Positions 47,761-60,604 of a stretch of DNA of 64,000 nucleotides are shown in pieces; the stretch's first letter is position 1, and each line of letters opens with the position of its first letter. Source of the DNA: Plazaster borealis (taxonomy: Eukaryota > Echinodermata > Asteroidea > Forcipulatida > Labidiasteridae); assembly GCA_021014325.1 (NCBI GenBank), contig JAJGQC010000491.1, positions 1 through 64,000 on the forward strand. The letters are read 5' to 3'. The notes below the pieces were generated by a model. It saw only the letters and a list, made by a program, of their open reading frames with translations. It was not told the DNA's origin and did not search any database. A program made the translations under genes and the position numbers.

Positions 47761-48510
47761 CGCAATGATGTGCACACACAAGTAGTTTGTGTAAATGAGT
47801 TATTCAGAGATCACGACCAATTTTAATTATTTTCCATCTTTTAACTCATCATTAGTCCAATTTCCTATCCAACCACACTATACTTGCTTCCTTCAATATT
47901 TTCAAAACATTTAAGTATATAGGCATTTGTACTATTTATTTAAATGGTATATTTCCTACAATGTTTTATACTATCAACAGCTCTCCGTTGCTTGTTACCA
48001 AGTAAGTTTTTACGCTAATATTTGTTTTGAGTCATTACCAAACGTGTACGATACCTTTAAATTACGATGCGTGGTCTGTGTTTCATTCGAACGCGTCTGT
48101 TTTCTATTGATTTGTCAAATTATGGCAACAAGACGACGACATAGCGAACATAAACAAAAACGTATTGGCCCGTACAACAATAACTTGCTTATATTATTAC
48201 CTTAATGATTGGCACATTTTATTGGCAAAACACTTACTAAAATAATTTCAATAACTTCTTTCGAGTTGATATGAAGGAAACCGCGAGATAGCTCACAAAT
48301 TAAATTCGTCGAGAAGAAATTACAATAGAAGGGGTAATATTAAAATAAATGTTTTAGTAATACCGATCCAGCTTTTGCAGACAGGAAAAAGTTAGCAACT
48401 GATTTATGGAGGTAAAGGAGAGGAGAAGACAAGTCAGACTGAGCAGGCTCTTCAGAAACAGGTTTCCAGTTCCTGTGGGCTGACCTGACCCATATATCAT
48501 GTCATTATGG

Positions 48511-48704
48511 CCTGGGCCCAATTTCATAGAGCTGCTTAAAATCACAACATAATTATGCTTACCAGAACAGGGTTGCACTCAGCCAAAATACTGCATGTCA
48601 CATGCTTACAATTTGTGAGCTGGTATCCTGCTCATTTCTGCTAAGCGCAGGAAATTGTTAAGCAATATTTTTCTGCTTAAGCAGCTCTATGAAATTGGGC
48701 CCTG
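48511..48704. mobile_element. MITE with near-perfect GGGCCCAATTTCATAGAGCTG ends
   Basis: 194 bp with about 29-bp inverted ends (GGGCCCAATTTCATAGAGC ... GCTCTATGAAATTGGGCCC). Best-preserved copy of this family in the window. Confidence 0.85.
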
Positions 48705-49172
48705 GAATCTGTGTGTCAAATGACCTGAGTCAGGTCAGAAACTTACACAAAATCCCAGTTATAATCCCATTTTTCAAACCAGTTTCAATAATCGGACCCA
48801 GAAATGGGTCAAACTTACTACAATATCCCAGGTACTTTTTAAAGCTGTTTCTGGGGTCAGTTTGACCTAGAAATGGGTCAGAACCCCTGTGGGACCCCTG
48901 GGACCCGGAATCCTTGGTCAATTCTGACCTGGAACTTTTTAAGAGTGCGATTAGAGACCCTTGGTCGCATGGCATTGTAGAGCAGAGCTGCTAACTGAGC
49001 GCATCTTTGTGTAATAATATTGATGCAATAATAATTGAATTTAATTTATTTATTTCCTGTTACTGGAGGATCACAAATCAGCTCAAAAAAGATCATTTTA
49101 CGTTATGTCCTGCGGTTAAAAACAATAATAATAAAGAAAAACTTCAAATAATTAATTGTTTTTTAATTTCAG

Positions 49173-49255
49173 CTACTGGATAAAGAACATCGTTTTGGTA
49201 ATCGCTTGCACACCAATGTTGGTGATCAGAAATATCAATCAGTTCCTTTTGGCAG
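49173..49255 (+). CDS. Candidate second exon of an unknown plus-strand gene, in the spacer
   Basis: A strong acceptor (T-rich tract, TTTCAG) precedes 83 bp encoding LLDKEHRFGNRLHTNVGDQK then YQSVPFG, ending at GGCAG and a weak GTTTGG donor. The composition looks coding. Single copy: it is not in either arm. No domain recognised. Confidence 0.35.
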
Positions 49256-49390
49256 GTTTGGTAATCTCCCAGTAATGATTTCTGCACAAATAAAAAAGTG
49301 GAGGGGGGTTAGCTCCCAGAACCCACCCATGAGTATGGCCTCAAAATTTCCCCACAGAACTTGGAAGGCACTCTTCTAATGCTTATCACA

Positions 49391-50075
49391 TTATCGTCAC
49401 CGGACACCACGAACTGACACCATGTGCTTACAAAACCACTTTTTTTTAGTTTTCAGTTTTGTGCATGTTTAGACAATGTTAACTAAGGCCTACAATTTCA
49501 TGAAGTTTTCGACGCTTCAGGAGCTTTACTTCTTTAATTACGATGATGAGGTTATAGCAACTTTGCACCCGAAAACTGACACTTTTCGTTTCCACGAACT
49601 TCGACACTGAAAGGTTCACTTACCATTGCAACACGCGCGCACAAACCTCAAACGTGAAAAAACGTTTGCACGAACTGACACCAACCTTCAATTGCGTGTA
49701 GCGCGCGCAACGTGATCTACATTTTCACGAACTGACACACACGCATTGTAATACATGGGATGAGTGTCAGTTCGTTGGCGACGGAAAAGGCCTGGTTGCG
49801 TACACTTTGTCGCCACAAAACTGACACAAACCTTTCTTACTTTATTGCTTATTAATTTAGGACAAAAAAGCACCGTATATATTAAGTTCAAAGCATCAAG
49901 TCCCCACTGTAAGAAAACTATAGCTGCAAATACCCCAGAATTTGTACGAAAGCGAGTATTGGTAATATAACGGAGAAAACAGCATTTAGCTGAAGGTAAA
50001 TGCTGTTTTCTCCGATTGCTATTTTATATTGGTGTCTACGTGTGTGTCTGTTCGTGGCAAGTTCGGTGACGATAT
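49391..50075. mobile_element. TIR element with repeated ACGAACTGACAC motifs, in the spacer
   Basis: Left end ATCGTCACCGGACACCACGA, right end complementary to ATCGTCACCGAACTTGCCAC. Internally ACGAACTGACAC or close variants recur near 49408, 49672, 49728 and, inverted, 49763, with AAAACTGACAC at 49568 and 49817. No transposase. Confidence 0.65.
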
Positions 50076-50839
50076 GTATGGAAATGCTTTATACCTGATG
50101 CAATAATATGACATCAATTAAAACAAACTATAATGTATCAAAAATTAAATCTACAACACAACTTGAATAGCCTATAATTGACTTACCATCTTCTACACAT
50201 CTTGTCTTGCAGGACTGGTTGGGTTTTGCTATCCGAAAGATGGAAAATAATTTGGTCGTGATCTCTGAATAACTCATTTACACAAAAATTGGTGTCCGGT
50301 GTGTGCATCATTTCCATAAGCAGGGTATAAAGCTAAACGTATGGAATATAGACCATGTGAACTTTGTTTACAATCAAGTTTGACCTTGTGCATTCTTGTG
50401 GTATTCTGGCAGGCAAAGATACTACACAGGTCCTATGGGAAAAAGTTGACGTTTTGTGTCATAATTTCCACATAAATCCAAGAAAGTAAAAGCTGGACAA
50501 GTTTCTGTCATATCAAAGTTGATCATGAATTAAGAACAGAATCACAATCTCCATAAAATACTAAGATTTTATGTTTTATTCCCACTGGTCTGTGTACAAA
50601 TCCTGCGGGAAGTCCAGGCTCTGTGGCTCTTTTGTAAACATGTGATGGCACAGGTCACATCGTCTATAGCATATAGATAGGACCTATCTCTATGGTCTAT
50701 AGGGGGAACCGTAAAGAAGCTGATGAATATATACAAACTTGTATATTTACATAAATCTTCTACTATTAAAACAATACGATTGTTATATCATAATATATTA
50801 TGGTAGAATGTTTAAGAAGAAGACATGTTGTTGATTTAA

Positions 50840-51078
50840 CCCTTTCCTGCACCATTTATTTTAGTGATAAATTGATCATATGGACAAATTAATTGTTTAA
50901 TCGTTTTGTTTTGCAAATGGCGACCCCCCAAAAACAAGTCACAATAGCACCCTCAAGAGTCATCTTTCCCATTCTGAAAACTATGTGGTTGTGCGATCTT
51001 TATTTCTCGTTTTACAACTATTTTTCTGAAGGGATTTCAACCGGTCGTTAGCGAGCGACCGGTCGACGCATGAAAGAA
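50840..51078. mobile_element. TTAA-flanked insertion found only in the right arm, 239 bp
   Basis: TTAA at 50836-50839 and 51079-51082; the left arm has a single TTAA at the matching site. Ends CCCTTTCCTGC and complement TTCTTTCATGC fit a piggyBac-like MITE. Includes the dyad ACCGGTCG...CGACCGGT near 51041-51064. Confidence 0.8.
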
Positions 51079-52956
51079 TTAAGAAGAAGAAGTGTTTTTG
51101 ATTTAATTGTGCTTTTCAACTCATGCCTAAGACACACCTATATCTTTTTTTCATATAAATAGGAAACAAAATGGGTAGTTTCGATACAAATTATTATCTT
51201 TACAGATATAGTAAATTTAAATCACCTTTCGAATTGCATACCGTATTGGAGAACTTTTGAAGCATCATCACTGAAGTATGAGTTTCAATGAATCATGAAA
51301 AGTATCTCATACTTTTATACGTACAAATATGAAGTTGTTTGACAAGAGTTCTGTGATCATGTCATCTCAGATGGTTTTACACACTGACTGGCGGGAGAGG
51401 ACTGGGGACAATTGCCCTATTTCACTGTTTCATTATTTGTATCTAGTACATAAACAGGTGATAGCAAATCTTTGTTGAAAATCTAATTTTTAGTAAAGGT
51501 ATAAAGGGAATTCTAATTTTATATAGAAAAATGGAACTTTGTAAAAAAGACAATTAGCCCATAGTCTTATCTTGAGAGTGGTTTGATTGATTATGAATGT
51601 AGGATTAAATTAACACTCTGCCTCGCCGGAAACTTTCACTAAAAATCACTAATTTTAAAACATAAACATAAAACATGACTGACACAATATCTCTAAAGGG
51701 TCTGTATACGTTTGGTCTGAAAACTAATGGCAATAAAAACACTTGGTAAGACGTAGCCTACAGCAGCTTTGAAAGGTATAATGCATTTTGAGAAACTTTT
51801 CACTTCAAACCACTGCGGTTACGGAAAAGATATCACTTTTTATCCCCAGGAATTTTAATCTGAGAAGCGTTACCGACAGTAACGTTTCTCAGATAATATT
51901 ACCATTATTCCAAATGCAGATTATTTTTCCTGCGTGGACGGACAAAACCCGCTCTAGTTTTTTCGGTAATTATCTCAAGCTTTACCATCTTTTGAAATAA
52001 AGAAATTTTCACAGCTTAGTTTTATGGTATAATCTACAACTATTGAAACAAACAGTGTGTTCCAATTACCGAAACCCTATACTTTAACCCTTTAACATCA
52101 AATAAGTGAACAATGTATTACACCGTTGAGAGAAATGTGTTGAAATGAATGTTGGGGAGTTAACCCTTTCATTTTTTTCAAGGTAGAGCCTACCAAATTA
52201 GGGCAGTTCAGATCCATCTCCAGCCGTAAGGATGAACTGGCGTCATCTGTAAAACGAAAGAAGACCATTCTTTATATGTTTAAGAACAAATCGAAGATTC
52301 GTAACAAAGGGTTTTGTTTCCTTCGGGGGCAAAACTTTTACAAAATTCAGTTATAAAATTAACTCTTGCTTGCACTGGTGAGCCTTTCTATAAAAACACC
52401 TGCTATACAACCTGCCGCTCACTCAGGGCGACAGAATGCAGGCAATTGATTAGTGGATGGATGGTGAAGATCTTTTGAGGTGTCACCAGTTTTAGTTGCT
52501 ATAATTATGATTCACCAAGATATTAATGATATAGAGAAGTAAGGGCATATATGCCCCCTTTGTGCAAGATTCAAATCAATAAAGCCGATACAATGAATTC
52601 TTGATAATATATATATATTTTTCTTCAAAATAAAGTAAAAGTACCCTGTGACTTGAAACTCAAAAAAAGCAATAATCGCTACAACCAAAGAAAAAGATAA
52701 CACTCACGAATTGTTTACTACACTGTCACTGTCTATTTCCTTCATGTTTTATGTGTCGCCGCTTGGTGGCGCATCTCCTACAGTTAATGTTGAGCGAGTT
52801 TTGGCGCGGAAGACTCGAGGTCGAGATGTGTTTTTCATTGGTCATCTTTTTATATCTGTTTGCGACTGAAGATAACGCCTTTTACCCATATGGTAAGTTT
52901 GACCATTCGACCATGGTTTTATCATGGAGCATATGTATTTAATGTTTCAGATTGTG

Positions 52957-53686
52957 CATTACAAACATATTAGTCGCACATCTTCCGTTGGGGACATGCA
53001 TACACGAACGACCCACACACACAGCATTCATGAATTTCCCCATAGTGATCTCACACCCCATATTTACAACGATCTTGTGACCGTTTTGAGAAAACTATCA
53101 ACAATTGCACCAACCCTCTCCAAAAGGATAATACATTTTATTGATATGCACCGGGTATTTTTGCCAAATAAGCTACTAATGATCCGTACCTCGTACATGT
53201 TGTCATTAGCGGACCTTACCGCGATTTTGCGGACGGCCGTTGAGCCTGCATGGATTTACACGTGTATGCTGCGTGTGTGGCAACGGCGTTTTCATGTTGA
53301 TCTCCACCATTGTGACGGAGATCCACGTTTCACCACAGAACACACGCATACCCATGCGCTGTGAGTAAAATGCTCACTGACCATGACATGCAGAATTTTA
53401 TAAGCTTCGTTTTGATTGGTTATTTATTAGCGATGATGAAACTATACCCCCATTGCATTGACCATACAAATTTCTCCTTTCATGAACCTTTCTGCGGGAT
53501 CTGCTTTCGAATTGTCCTTAAATGCCAAATGCGTGTCACAACGTGCGTGGTGTGTGTGTAGGCCAGGCCTACGTGGTGTGTGTGTGTGTGTGCGGTAGTC
53601 AGCACGCGCGTGTGCTGTTGCCCTTCTCTGATTGGACGACCTCGTAATGATATAATCGACTATCACAGTAAAAACTGTTTGTAATG
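52957..53686. mobile_element. 730-bp insertion with inverted ends, right arm only
   Basis: Begins CATTACAAACA and ends TGTTTGTAATG (exact 11-bp inverted ends). The left arm reads through uninterrupted at the matching site near 45145. No clear target duplication beyond possibly TG. GC-richer than its surroundings, with a TGTGTG run near 53540-53590. Short ORFs inside have no recognisable domain. Confidence 0.8.
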
Positions 53687-55582
53687 AGTTTCCATATGTG
53701 TTTTTAGTTTGACTATTTGACTTTGAGAATAACTTAGAATAGGTTGAGTTTACACTACTTCCACTCCAGTCAGTTACACTTTACACTGTTCCGTGGCTCT
53801 GTGCTCATCTTGGTGTGATGATCCCAACGTGTGACTTTGCAGTATCAACGTAGAAGCCATGGAAGCAGAGAGAGTCAGAGACTAGAGAGTCGGATGACTT
53901 AGCCTCCCTAGGCCCAATTTTAGAGAGCTGTAACTAAAGGCCTTGCGCTCGTCAAACAAGCAAGCGACAAATTCGTGCCACGAAAAGTCACCTTTGATTT
54001 TGAACCCCGATTTAACACTGGCCTGCCTGCTCTTACAATGCCGAAGGTGCGAGGACGCAGCTGTATGCCAGCCAGCTGAGTCTAAAAATAGCACAGGGCG
54101 CTGTATTTAGCTGCGGCAGCTAGTTCTAGCGCAGAGAGCGCAGCACAAACTGAGTATGATACTTCACTGGTGCCTTGATGACAACGCTCATTAATATGCA
54201 GCAACTTGTTGAAAGAAGCATGCATGATGGATAAAACATTGAGTATGCCTGCAGCATGCAGCGCTGGAGTGATGGCCATATGAACACAGTTTACATGATC
54301 CAAACACAGTCTTGAGTGTGACCTCTTAGTGAACACCTATCAGTGAATAGGCCTAGCCTACATTTAAAATGTAGTGAATTTGATCTCGCTACAGAAAATT
54401 AATTGCTACACACAAATAAAAATCATCATATTCGTAGTAGAGTCTAGGTGTAGACAAGGTAAAGTAAACAAATGCATGGTAGAATTGTTTCATTGCCAAT
54501 TTTCAGGGCATGTTTTAGAATTGTAAAATGATATTACGATAATATGGTCGCTCGTTTTAAACATTGGACATAAATGAACAAATTTATTCAGATGCAAAGC
54601 AAATGGTGCACAATTGCAGTTGAAACAGTTGTGTTAACAATGTTCCGTCCCAACTTGACAATCGTCCCAACTATAGTTTATAGATCAAAGATGAGGTAAA
54701 TTTATACTGTTTCTTTAGTATTCGTTAATCATCTAAAAAATAAGCTAAACCATCAGTTAAGTCCTCGATTGAGACGGTTAGAATTATCGTCGATGACATT
54801 GACTTGCAATGATTCACGCACAATGCCAACAGTAGTCCGTCCATTTAACATTTGAATATTTATCGTTGGTTTTTATTGTTACATTGAACAAGTAAGTCCA
54901 TAAAATACTATGTTCTGCACTACAAAAGCGATGTTTGTACATATTGTACATGTTCTGTGTGCCTCTCCCCTCATTGTGTTGTAAATTTACCCATTCACAT
55001 AATGGAACTACCTGCCCAACATGCCCAATGAAGTCGGTGACCGTAACCCCTGCACACAACACTGTGTTGGAGCTTGAAGGAAGGAACACTCCTTCCTCCA
55101 TGGTTGGAGTTTGTTTGTGGTCAACTTCTTTTATGAGACAAATCCCGAAAACTTTCCATATAGTGCCTAACAATATTCCTGCTTACAGTATATTAAGGAC
55201 CCAAGTGTCAAGACCGAGACTCGAAACCACACTCTGCTGACCAGAAACTGCAGGACTTGCAATTGTGGGTTCAAATCCTACCATTACCAAGCTAACCGCT
55301 GATTTCACAATGACTAGAATAAGTATTGTCATCTAGTTACTGAATCACAATAACTTGATTTGTGCAATTCATAAATTAATCATACATAGCTGTTAAACCA
55401 ATGTTTGTATGAGAGAGATTGGCTATTGCCAACTTGGTGTTTATATCCCCTTGTGGGAGTTTGCCGAGTTCCTTGGACGGGAAGATCATCTAAACAAACA
55501 AACAAACAGAAACCCCAAAGCTTGAGTCCGGTGCGCTTGACCGCTCAGCCATGACATGCCACAAAAACCCTTTTTTTTACAG

Positions 55583-55879
55583 AATGTCTGTCCAACTGTC
55601 ACAGTCATGGCAACCAGCCGTCAACCTCAATGTATCCCTCAGAGAGCTTGCAGCTCAGAAGGAGCAAGAATGGCGTGAGCTACAAGAGCTTCGCACCCAG
55701 TCCTTAGAAGGAGCAATCGAAGAAGGATAAACAGTTGGAGCAGGAGACGGCAAGGTTCAAAAGCTCAAGGAAGATTTCAAGTATAATCTCAGGCTTCTTG
55801 CGGGCGAGACCAAGAACTGGAACAATACGATGTTGTATTTTTGGAGCTAAAAGCAGCATTCCAGGCAAAGAATGCCGAG
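55583..55879 (+). pseudogene. CCDC57: CCDC57-like exon A, right arm, frameshifted
   Basis: 297 bp against 302 bp on the left. Private losses: one base near 55622-55630, two bases near 55715, one near 55760 and one near 55803. The frame therefore breaks repeatedly although the coiled-coil sequence is still readable in pieces. Confidence 0.75.
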
Positions 55880-56104
55880 GTGATTTTTTTTAAAATAAAC
55901 TTTTCTATCAGTATCAAATCAGAGCTACAAACCTAGAAAATATTGATACGTTAATTTTATGGAAAAGGATAGATGAATGTCTGAATAGCATAACCTTCTC
56001 AAATCAGACACATCATAAACAATCAGGTTTATGTTTTAATGTTGCTTCTAGGTATATATAAAGTCTTTTTTAGCAGACAAATTTTGAGGCTTTTATTAGC
56101 TTAA

Positions 56105-56533
56105 CCCTTTCAGACTAGGCCCTTTTGCTTACACATAGCCCAAATCCTCCTATTATATCCTTCAAGTAGAAAGTAAACATCTCAAAGGGCCCAAATCCTT
56201 CTACTGTTTTACCTAAATATGATTAATGGCCTAAATGCTTCTAAATCCTCCTGTGACACTGACAGGCTTCATCATCACATTCCAATCCCCAACAGCCCAT
56301 GTTCTTTAGAATCCCATTTTGGCCAAACTGCATGCGGCCAAAATCCTTCTATTCCTCTTGTGTCAAAAATAACCTGATAGCCCAATTCCTTCTAAATCCT
56401 CTCACAGCAGAAACCCATCATGGCCCAAATCCTTTTGGATCCTCCTTTACTGCGATGCATGCCCCGATAGCCCAAGTCCTCCTTATTCCTTACACATCGG
56501 CAAATAGGATATTGAAGGAGTTGGCTTTTAGGG
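56105..56533. mobile_element. piggyBac-like TTAA element with phased motifs (right arm)
   Basis: Mirror of 42265-42699, TTAA at 56101-56104 and 56534-56537, same internal motif array on the opposite strand (ATAGCCCAAATCCTCC). Confidence 0.75.
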
Positions 56534-57884
56534 TTAAAGAAGTTTCTGAAATTTTAACCACTGAGCATTGAGCTTCCCAGTGATGAGATGCCAATGTGAA
56601 TTCTGTTTTGGAGAAGTACAAGTGAAAGTCTCTTGGTTCTTCTTTTAATAGCTTTTCTTTAATTTTTGGAACACCCTACATGTATCTTGTTTTCCCACCA
56701 TCGTGCAATATGTAGGTCATTTTGAGATATGGTGGACACATTATCTAAAAACTGAATTTTCCTTCTTTGTCTTCTCTCAATGGGGTTCTTGGCTAGCATA
56801 GTGATTAAGTTCACTTTTCTGAGAGTACTTGGCTTCACAACCAAAATTTCTGCGGCACTATTTGGTTTCAAGGGTAAATTTGTCTGTGTGCACCCAAACC
56901 AAACAGTGCGCACTGTCCCCCACACCTCACAAAGGCTAATTCCAGTTCCAAATTATCTGTATTGTTCTTTTAGTCTTCACCTTTTGAAATGTGTTCAGGG
57001 ACCACAGGCCTGAGGCCAGTAGTTTTGGTGTTGGGCCAGTAAACTTTTGACCGGACAAGTCTGGCGGTCTTGTATTTTTTAATTACATATTAAAGGAAAG
57101 CCTTTAATACCTCACTGTGTAACATCTCAAACAGAAAATAATATGTTTAAATGCTGACTTTGAGTCTGATAAAACACTTTTTAATTCTGCTGAGTAATGG
57201 CATAATGAAGTATACTTTTATACCCATAAAGACCAATGAAATCAATCTTCTCTTACATGTCTTAGGGCTTGTTCAAATAAAAACAGTTAAAGGGACACAC
57301 GGCTTCGTTGTAGTTGGCGACTTTGTAGTTGGCAACTTTGTATGGTGGCATCTTTGCTGGGGCGAGTTGACCGGTTTCCATGTCGTTATTTATACACACT
57401 TTCAGATGGATAACGTGGACTGGATCCTCATGCCTCGTCGTAGTAAAACACTTACACAAACAGAGCACCAGTCTACTTGCAACATTACATATAGCATACC
57501 ATATCCCGTAAATTTGACACTTGCACTGGCTGGTAAAGCGCATACAATGACCTTTGACCGCTTTGCTTTTGATGGTCATTTCTCGTTAATTACGTGATAT
57601 TTTTGTTATTAAAAATATAAAAACCATCTAGAAATAATTGTCTTTGATTCTACATGACTAAATTACGTATCAGGTAACCGGTGTGTCCCTTTAACTTAAA
57701 TGCATGTTAAACTGGGTCAGGATGTTTTTCTTATTTTGATTCTGGTCTTGTAAAAGAAGTCTTGTCCAGTAAACAATTTAAGCCACAAGCCCTGTGGTCT
57801 TGTGGATTTCTCCCCAAAATTCAAGTCCTGGTGTTGGGTGATTTTCCATAAACAATTTTTTTCTTCAATGTTTATAAGTTGTAG

Positions 57885-58019
57885 GAAGTGAGCTGAAGAT
57901 TTGTTTAGATGATGTACACCAGGCAGCACAGAGGAGTCTCAGGCAAGAGATGAACTCCAGAGGCATTACAGCAAAGGATTAGAGACAGACAGAGCGATAT
58001 TGAACAATATAAGATGTAG
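57885..58019 (+). pseudogene. CCDC57: CCDC57-like exon B, right arm
   Basis: 135 bp against 137 bp. Shares the left-arm frameshift after VHQAAQ and adds a base loss at the ATTACAGC position (left ATTACCAGC) and one at the acceptor. Confidence 0.65.
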
Positions 58020-58471
58020 GTACATGTAGTGTTAACAGTTTCAAACATCAATGCATACAAGGGAAAACTACTGATTAATATGTGTGTTAATTACCCTTTC
58101 ATCTATGTGTGATAAGCACTGTAATTTCAGTACTTTCCCTGAGTCATGTTGGAAAAAACCCATCCACTATTTTACTAGGGTGGGATTGAACCTGGGATCT
58201 TTGCCATTCTAGAGCAGATGTCTTACTGCTAGACTGCCGAGCTTGCCTAGGAGCTGAAGGCAGTTCGAATCCTATACATTATTATTCTTTCTATACCGCA
58301 CACACAGATCCTTGTCATTTGATTGGAGGAACATGTGTCACGTTCCATCCTATATTTTTCCATGTATACTGCAGCGACGCTCCAAAATTTAATATTAGAG
58401 TCCTGTATGGATAATAGTAGTACGCTTCAGACGCTTTGCAGTGTCGCTTCCAAAATAATCATTTTATTTAG

Positions 58472-58667
58472 AAGGTTTTGTGGAGAATTATCCCAAACAA
58501 TGTCTAAAGGTAAAATTAATGAGTAAGGAGATGAAGATTGTGCGTACTGTCAATGAGAGGGTATCTTGTCAGCTCGGTGATGCTGACTCTAATGTACTGG
58601 ATCTTCACAAGCAGCTCAAGCAGAAAGAATGGGAGTTGCATGATCAGGCTGGAATGAAAGACGCAAA
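58472..58667 (+). CDS. CCDC57: CCDC57-like exon C, right arm
   Basis: 196 bp, same splice sites and same protein as 40125-40320; no difference seen. Confidence 0.75.
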
Positions 58668-58802
58668 GTAACAAACTTAATTGCTAATCAATGTTATGAC
58701 AAACCAACATGATAATTGCATCAAACTCGTCAGGGTCCTGAAAGTAATAAGCAACATGAACAAATGATAATGAAAATTATCTTCTATCTTTGAATTGAAT
58801 AG

Positions 58803-58877
58803 GATTGCTGAGTTCGAAAGCCAGATGGAGCTACTGGAACAGTCTGTCAAACGAGCAATGGAGGACTTCAATAGAAA
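58803..58877 (+). CDS. CCDC57: CCDC57-like exon D, right arm
   Basis: 75 bp, same as 39915-39989, with donor GTAAGA. Confidence 0.75.
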
Positions 58878-59183
58878 GTAAGACATTACTATTACAAATT
58901 TTATGGAACTTTATTAGAGAAGCCTGGAAATGTCTAGCAGTTTGTCTGCAAAAGTTGTTTCAACTTTTGTATATTCGAGTCACAGTACAGAATTGTTGAT
59001 TATAAAAAATAAAATTAAAAAAGATGACCAAGTTTCAAACTGAAAGTTAATTGGTCGTGCTGGTTATAAAGTCCCCACTAGTGTGGCCGACGGAGTTTGA
59101 CAAACCGACTGACCCTTTACCACAAGGTCCCGGGCTCGATTTCACAAAGAGCTAAGATTTACCTAAAGTGTGAATCAATCTTA

Positions 59184-59574
59184 AAGGGATTGTATACCTT
59201 TGGTAATTGGAACCCACTGTTTGTTTCAATCTTATATAATTGTAGATATATATCTTAAAACTAACCTGTAAAAATTTCATTTTAAAAGGTGGTGGCGTTT
59301 TTGAGATATTATTGCTGAAAATCTAGAGCGGTTATGTCCAAGTAGGAAGAATAATCTGCAATGGGCATACATAATCTGAGAAACGTTTCTGTTGGAGCGC
59401 TTCTCAGATTCAAATTCTTTTGGATCAAATCTGATATCTATTTCCAAAACCGCATTACTTCAAAGTGAAATGTTTCTCAAAATGCTTAATACTATCAGAA
59501 GCTGCTGTACTTCTTACCAAGTACGTTTTTATTGCTATTAATTTTATGAGTAATTACCAAACTTATACAGACCC
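59184..59574. mobile_element. TTAA MITE (right arm)
   Basis: Mirror of 39218-39608, nested in the mirrored GGCTCGATTTCACAAAG-ended MITE (about 59129-59658). Confidence 0.75.
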
Positions 59575-59868
59575 TTTAACTGATGTCACAATACAAATCA
59601 CTGTGGTAATACTGACAAATAAGATGATTCTTAGTGCTTTGTGAAATCGAGCCCAGGTCATATTGTTCTGTGGTGAAAACTTCACAAATGTATGCGGTGG
59701 AGTAAGCGCTATATCCAGACTGTTAGAAAATGCTCCACAGATAGCATTACTCCACCGCACAAATTTTCCAAGTTTTCACCACATGATGACCAATACGTGT
59801 GGCTAAGTTTAAGTCCGGTACAGTATGTCAAAATCCACCAGCCACACTAGGACATACCAACATACCAG

Positions 59869-60068
59869 GGCCCAATTTCATAGAGCTGCTTAAGCACAAA
59901 AAGTAGCTAAGCACAAAAAAATTTTGCTTACCAGAGTAAGGTTTCCAGCCAAAATGGCATGTCACATGTACAATATGTGACTGGTATCCTGCTTACTTTT
60001 GCTTAGAATAAAATTTTTAAGAAATTTTTTCTGCTTAAAATAAAGCGACTCTATGAAATTCAGCCCTT
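59869..60068. mobile_element. MITE with GGGCCCAATTTCATAGAGC ends (right arm)
   Basis: Mirror of 38729-38929. Confidence 0.7.
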
Positions 60069-60254
60069 TACCAATCCCAAAGTTACCATTGACTTTTTTA
60101 AATGAAATAATTGAAATAAGCATGTAAATGAACCTGCTCAAAATCACAAACAAGACATAAGCCATTTTTGGACTACATTAATTTTTATGAAATATTCAGA
60201 AGTTTGTTTGTATGGTGTGTTTTATTGAAAACTAGAAGATGGAAATACATGGGG

Positions 60255-60505
60255 CATCAGGTTGACTTGGTGGTTTCTTTCCGCCTTTTCACCTCTGTGG
60301 ACCCGGTTCGAATCCCACCTCAGACCGGAAGCATTGAATGTGGATCTGGGTTTTCAGTCCCTACCTGATTGCGTGGGTTTTCCCGTTTGGGGTTTTCCTC
60401 CCACATCTGAAACTGAACATTTCTTCTCATTTCTTATTCATTATCCTGGTATTGGCACTTGCGCTGTTGGATGTGTAAATAAATAAACAAATAAAAAAAT
60501 AATTT
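60255..60505 (+). other. tRNA-derived SINE with conserved tail (right arm)
   Basis: Plus-strand mirror of 38290-38535, with box B GGTTCGAATCCCACC at about 60305 and an AAATAAATAAACA tail at about 60478. Confidence 0.7.
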
Positions 60506-60604
60506 CCTTTTCCAAAACCGATGATGTAGTATGCCTTTCACCAGAAAGAAGCTCCATTAAATTGTCAGAATGTAGTTGAACATTATAGCAATTTCTTGAC
60601 ATAG

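Larger units (their letters stand above)
34770..47842. repeat. Left arm of a large inverted duplication
   Basis: Position 34770 pairs with 64000 and 47842 with about 50240. Paired coordinate sums stay near 98770-98811 from 34770 to 44475, so the arms are almost collinear. They drop to about 97800 inside two right-arm insertions and recover to about 98080 after a left-arm extra block. Exons, SINEs and MITEs are all mirrored. The left arm may extend further left, because the window ends before the right arm does. Confidence 0.95.
47843..50234. other. Single-copy spacer between the inverted arms
   Basis: About 2.4 kb not mirrored. Contains a MITE (48511-48704), a stretch without recognised features at 48705-49170 with repeated GACC(C/T)-(A/G)AAATGGGTCA motifs, the candidate exon at 49173-49255, and a TIR element at 49391-50075. 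Confidence 0.75.

Noticed and set aside
52924..53364. 146-residue ORF in the right arm
   Set aside because: It starts in arm sequence and continues into the 730-bp insertion, so it is created by the insertion junction; no domain visible.
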